64,000 nucleotides of DNA, from the NCBI RefSeq assembly GCF_030814815.1, contig NZ_JAUSVR010000002.1, forward strand, positions 1-64,000, in the 5' to 3' direction. The notes below the pieces were generated by a model. The model worked only from the letters and a program-made list of their open reading frames with translations, did not search any database and had not been told where the DNA came from. Each line of letters begins with the position of its first letter. The first letter of the stretch is position 1. Both the position numbers and the translations under genes were made by a program. Shown one piece after another: positions 60,960 to 64,000 of the stretch. This stretch comes from Ancylobacter amanitiformis. Lineage in GTDB: Bacteria; Pseudomonadota; Alphaproteobacteria; Rhizobiales; Xanthobacteraceae.

Positions 60960-62791
60960 CCGCCCAGTTCCTCGCGCAGCATTTCCAGCTGCAGCCACTC
61001 TTCCTCGGCCTTGGCGTGCTCGGCCTGGATGCGGGTCAACTCGGCGGTGGATTTCTGGAAGCCGGCGGGGTCGCGGGTGTAGAAATTCGGCGTGTGCAGC
61101 TTGTTGTTCAGCCGCGCAATGTCGGATTCCAGCTGTGCGATGCGCTTGGGCAGCTGTTCCAGCGCATGTTTCTCCTTGAAGGAAAGCTTGCGCTTGGAAG
61201 CCGATGCCGAGGGGGGCGTGCCTGCCGCTTTGGCCGGCTTGGTACCCGCGGACTTGTTGTTTGCCGGCGCCGCCGCGGCGGCTGCCGCCCGCGCCTTCAC
61301 GCCATGGCCGCGCTGGGCCACCATGTCGGAATAGCCGCCGGCATAGACTTCCCAATTGCCGTCGCCCTCATAGGCGATGGTGGCGGTGACGGTGCGGTCG
61401 AGGAAGTCGCGGTCATGGCTGACCAGCAGCACGGTGCCGGCATAGTCGTCGATCATCTCTTCGAGCAGATCGAGCGTTTCCAGATCCAGATCGTTGGTCG
61501 GCTCGTCCAGCACCATGAGATTCGAGGCCTGCGCCAGCGCGCAGGCCAGCAGCAGCCGGCCGCGCTCGCCGCCCGACAGGCGCGAGACCGCGGTGCCCGC
61601 CTGTTCCGGGGTGAACAGGAAGTCCTTCATATAGCCGATGACATGGCGCGGGTTGCCGCCGACGAACACCTGGTCGCCGCGCCCGTCGGTCAGGGTCTCG
61701 CGCACCGAGCGGTTGGGGTCGAGCGCGGCGCGGCGCTGGTCCAGCGTCGCCATCTCGATATTGGTGCCCATCTTGGCCTTGCCGCTATCGGGGGCCAGTT
61801 CGCCGGTGAGCATTTTCAGCAGCGTGGTCTTGCCCGCGCCATTGGGCCCGACAATGCCGATGCGGTCGCCGCGCTGGATGCGGATGGAGAGGTCGCGCAC
61901 GATGACGCGGTCGCCATAGGTCTTGGAAATGTGCTCGGCTTCCATCACCAGCTTGCCCGAGACATCGGCCTCGGTGGCGGCCATGGTGATGGTGCCCAGC
62001 GCCCCGCGATGGTCGCGGAACTGCGCGCGCAGGGCGGCGAGTTCGCCGACGCGGCGCACGTTTCGTTTGCGTCTCGCGGTGACGCCGTAGCGCATCCAGT
62101 GCTCTTCCGCGACGATCTTGCGGGCGAGCTTCTGCTGGTCGCGCTCTTCCTCTTCCAGCACCTGGTCGCGCCATTCCTCGAAGAAGCCGAAGCCGCGCTC
62201 CATGCGCTTGGTGCGGCCGCGATCGAGCCAGACGGTGGCGCGGGTCAGGTCCTGCAGGAAGCGGCGGTCATGGCTGATGAGCACGAGGGCGGAGCGCAGC
62301 GAGGCGATTTCCGCCTCCAGCCACTCGATGGCCGGCAGGTCGAGATGGTTGGTCGGCTCGTCGAGCAGCAGGATGTCCGGCTCGGGCGCCAGCACGCGGG
62401 CGAGCGCCGCGCGACGGGCCTCGCCGCCCGAGAGATTGGCCGGATCTTCCGCGCCGGTGAGTCCCAGCTCGTTGAGCAGGTACATCGCCCGGTATTCCTG
62501 GTCGCCCGGACCCATGCCGGCTTCGACATAATCGAGCGTGGTCTTGAAGCCGGAGAGGTCCGGCTCCTGCGGCAGGTAGCGCACCGTGGCGCCGGGCTGC
62601 ACGAAGCGCGGACCGCTATCGGCCTGCACGAGGCCGGCGGCGATCTTGAGCAGGGTGGACTTGCCCGAACCATTGCGGCCGACGAGGCCGACGCGTTCGC
62701 CGGAGGAGACAGACAGTTCCGCCCCGTCGAGCAGCGGCGTGCCGCCGAACGTCAGTCGGATGTCCTGGAGGAGGAGGAGAGGAGGCGCCAT
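60956..62791 (-). CDS. uup: ABC-F ATPase, Uup-like
   Basis: A 611-residue soluble twin ABC protein: Walker A motifs GRNGSGKSTLLK and GPNGAGKTTLLK, signatures LSGGEARRAALA and LSGGERGRLLLA, Walker B ILLDEPTNHLD and MVLDEPTNDLD, a P-site-tRNA-interaction linker (WRDQVLEEEERDQQKLARKI) and a C-terminal coiled coil (LEQLPKRIAQLESDIARLNN). ABC-F proteins act on the ribosome or, for Uup, on DNA-related stress. ATG 62791. Divergent from the FAD oxidase. Confidence 0.9.
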   Translation of the reverse strand: MAPPLLLLQDIRLTFGGTPLLDGAELSVSSGERVGLVGRNGSGKSTLLKIAAGLVQADSGPRFVQPGATVRYLPQEPDLSGFKTTLDYVEAGMGPGDQEYRAMYLLNELGLTGAEDPANLSGGEARRAALARVLAPEPDILLLDEPTNHLDLPAIEWLEAEIASLRSALVLISHDRRFLQDLTRATVWLDRGRTKRMERGFGFFEEWRDQVLEEEERDQQKLARKIVAEEHWMRYGVTARRKRNVRRVGELAALRAQFRDHRGALGTITMAATEADVSGKLVMEAEHISKTYGDRVIVRDLSIRIQRGDRIGIVGPNGAGKTTLLKMLTGELAPDSGKAKMGTNIEMATLDQRRAALDPNRSVRETLTDGRGDQVFVGGNPRHVIGYMKDFLFTPEQAGTAVSRLSGGERGRLLLACALAQASNLMVLDEPTNDLDLETLDLLEEMIDDYAGTVLLVSHDRDFLDRTVTATIAYEGDGNWEVYAGGYSDMVAQRGHGVKARAAAAAAAPANNKSAGTKPAKAAGTPPSASASKRKLSFKEKHALEQLPKRIAQLESDIARLNNKLHTPNFYTRDPAGFQKSTAELTRIQAEHAKAEEEWLQLEMLREELGG

Positions 62792-62941
62792 GGCGCGGGG
62801 ATAGGGGGAAAGCGCGCGCGGGGCAAGGGGAGGAGAGGCCGGCAAGGGCCGCAACGCCCGACACGGATGTAAGCTGTGGTAAGTGAGCCATCATCGCGCT
62901 ATGCGAGCCTCCATTTCTGGTCCGCCTGTCGGAGACGGTTC

Positions 62942-64000
62942 ATGTCCTCCTCGATCGATAGCCTGCTCAAAGCCATCGCCCAGCGCATCGGCGCTGCCCA
63001 TGTGCTCACCGCGCCGGAGGACATGGCCCCCTATCTGCGCGAGGAGCGCGGGCTCTATCAGGGCCAGACGCCGGCCGTGCTCCGGCCCGGCTCGACGCAG
63101 GAGGTCGCCTTCATCGTCGAGGCCTGCGCGGCGGCCGGCATCGCCGTGGTGCCGCAGGGCGGCAATACCGGCCTGGTCGGCGGGCAGGTGCCGTTCGGCG
63201 AGGTGCTCCTCTCGCTGCAGCGTCTTGACCGTATCCGCCAGGTCGACCCCATCGACATGACCATGACGGTGGACGCCGGCTGCATCCTCGACAAGCTGCA
63301 CGAGGCGGCGGAGGCGGCGGGTTGCCTGTTTCCCCTGCACATCGCCTCGCAGGGCTCCTGCCGCATCGGCGGCAATCTCGCCTCCAATGCCGGCGGAACC
63401 GCCGTGCTGCGCTATGGCAATGCGCGCGATCTGGTGCTGGGTCTTGAAGTGGTGCTCGCCGACGGCCGGGTGTGGAACGGCATGAAGCGCCTGCGCAAGA
63501 ACAATGCGGGCTACGATCTCAAGCACCTGTTCCTCGGCACCGAGGGCACGCTCGGCATCATCACCGGCGCTGTGCTGAAGCTGTTTCCGCAGCCGGCGCA
63601 GCGCGCGACCGCCTTTCTCGCGGTGCCGGATCCGGCGGCGGCGCTCGCCCTTCTCAACCGCCTGCGTGGCGAGGCGGGGGACGCGCTGACCACGTTCGAG
63701 CTGATGGCGGCCTTCGGCGTCGAGACGGTGCTCAATCACATGCCCGGCACCGTGCGCCCGTTCCGCGACAGCTATGACTGGTATGTGCTGGCGGAATTCT
63801 CCGCGCCGACCCGCGCCTTCGACCTTGCCGCCCTGATGGAGGAAAGCCTCGGCACCGCCATGGAGGCGGGCGAGGTGGTCGATGCCGTCATCGCCGCCAG
63901 CCAGGCGCAGGCGGCCGCGCTGTGGCGGCTGCGCGAGGATATGTCGGAGGCGCAGAAGCACGAGGGCGGCTCGATCAAGCACGACGTTTCCGTGCCGGTG
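62942..64000 (+). CDS. FAD-binding GlcD-type oxidase (partial at window edge)
   Basis: An open frame from ATG 62942 runs off the window after 353 codons. FAD PCMH motifs: VLRPGSTQEVAFIVEACAAA, VVPQGGNTGLVGGQVP, TMTVDAGCILDKLHEAAEAA, GSCRIGGNLASNAGGTAVLR and YDLKHLFLGTEGTLGIITGA. These fit D-2-hydroxyglutarate/D-lactate dehydrogenase-type flavoproteins. The C-terminal substrate domain (last 100 or so residues) is missing from the window, so the substrate cannot be set. It is well separated from its divergent neighbour by 150 bases. Confidence 0.87.
   Translation, partial: MSSSIDSLLKAIAQRIGAAHVLTAPEDMAPYLREERGLYQGQTPAVLRPGSTQEVAFIVEACAAAGIAVVPQGGNTGLVGGQVPFGEVLLSLQRLDRIRQVDPIDMTMTVDAGCILDKLHEAAEAAGCLFPLHIASQGSCRIGGNLASNAGGTAVLRYGNARDLVLGLEVVLADGRVWNGMKRLRKNNAGYDLKHLFLGTEGTLGIITGAVLKLFPQPAQRATAFLAVPDPAAALALLNRLRGEAGDALTTFELMAAFGVETVLNHMPGTVRPFRDSYDWYVLAEFSAPTRAFDLAALMEESLGTAMEAGEVVDAVIAASQAQAAALWRLREDMSEAQKHEGGSIKHDVSVPV

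Overview
The window reads as a chromosomal segment of a high-GC alphaproteobacterium, most likely Hyphomicrobiales and plausibly near Xanthobacteraceae (Ancylobacter/Starkeya/Xanthobacter-like). The grounds are the gene-transfer-agent (GTA) style phage cluster, a FeuP/FeuQ-like two-component pair, and a tetrahydromethanopterin (H4MPT)/methylofuran C1 pathway typical of methylotrophic alphaproteobacteria. The genus is an inference from gene content and order.

Region 1 (1-16.6 kb) is a degraded GTA or defective prophage. It opens with the last codons of an IS5-like transposase joined to a 5'-truncated portal gene. It then follows RcGTA-like order: small head proteins, prohead protease, capsid, connector, stopper, tail terminator, tail tube, two small tail-assembly genes, a short tape measure, DUF2460, DUF2163, a fused NlpC/P60-megatron protein and DUF2793. 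A spike-base-like protein, an SGNH-esterase-like spike protein and a lysis cassette (GH24 lysozyme, membrane protein, nested lipoprotein) follow. Degeneration marks are the IS-truncated portal, a 26-codon remnant, an in-frame deletion-fusion of two tail genes, a low-GC frameshifted cargo gene, a secreted trypsin-like protease on the opposite strand, and a 13-bp x 8 tandem repeat.

Region 2 (16.7-34.4 kb) is housekeeping and regulation: FeuPQ-like system, glycine-zipper lipoprotein, cytochrome c maturation operon ccmIEFH, DegP protease, a second OmpR-type two-component system, glnE, an FAD oxidoreductase and a multi-PAS sensor kinase.

Region 3 (34.6-60 kb) is mainly the C1 island. It holds a Fae-like gene, a diguanylate cyclase and pepN. 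Then come four H4MPT/methylofuran blocks: folB-mfnF-mfnD (minus) with a divergent HisA-like gene; beta-RFAP synthase-mtdB-ATP-grasp-mch-RimK-like-CitG-like (minus); a divergent PCD-fhcB-fhcA-fhcD-fhcC operon (plus); and, after a DUF1059 gene and mgtE, mfnE-dmrB-DHPS-like-DUF447-mfnB (minus). Together they cover oxidation of methylene-H4MPT to formate (MtdB, Mch, FhcABCD) and much of the synthesis of H4MPT and methylofuran. The Fae-like protein has lost the family's catalytic histidine, so the true formaldehyde-activating enzyme is probably encoded elsewhere.

Region 4 (60-64 kb) holds a TrmH-type RNA methyltransferase, an ABC-F ATPase and the start of a GlcD-type FAD oxidase cut by the window edge. 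I saw no tRNA, rRNA or CRISPR.
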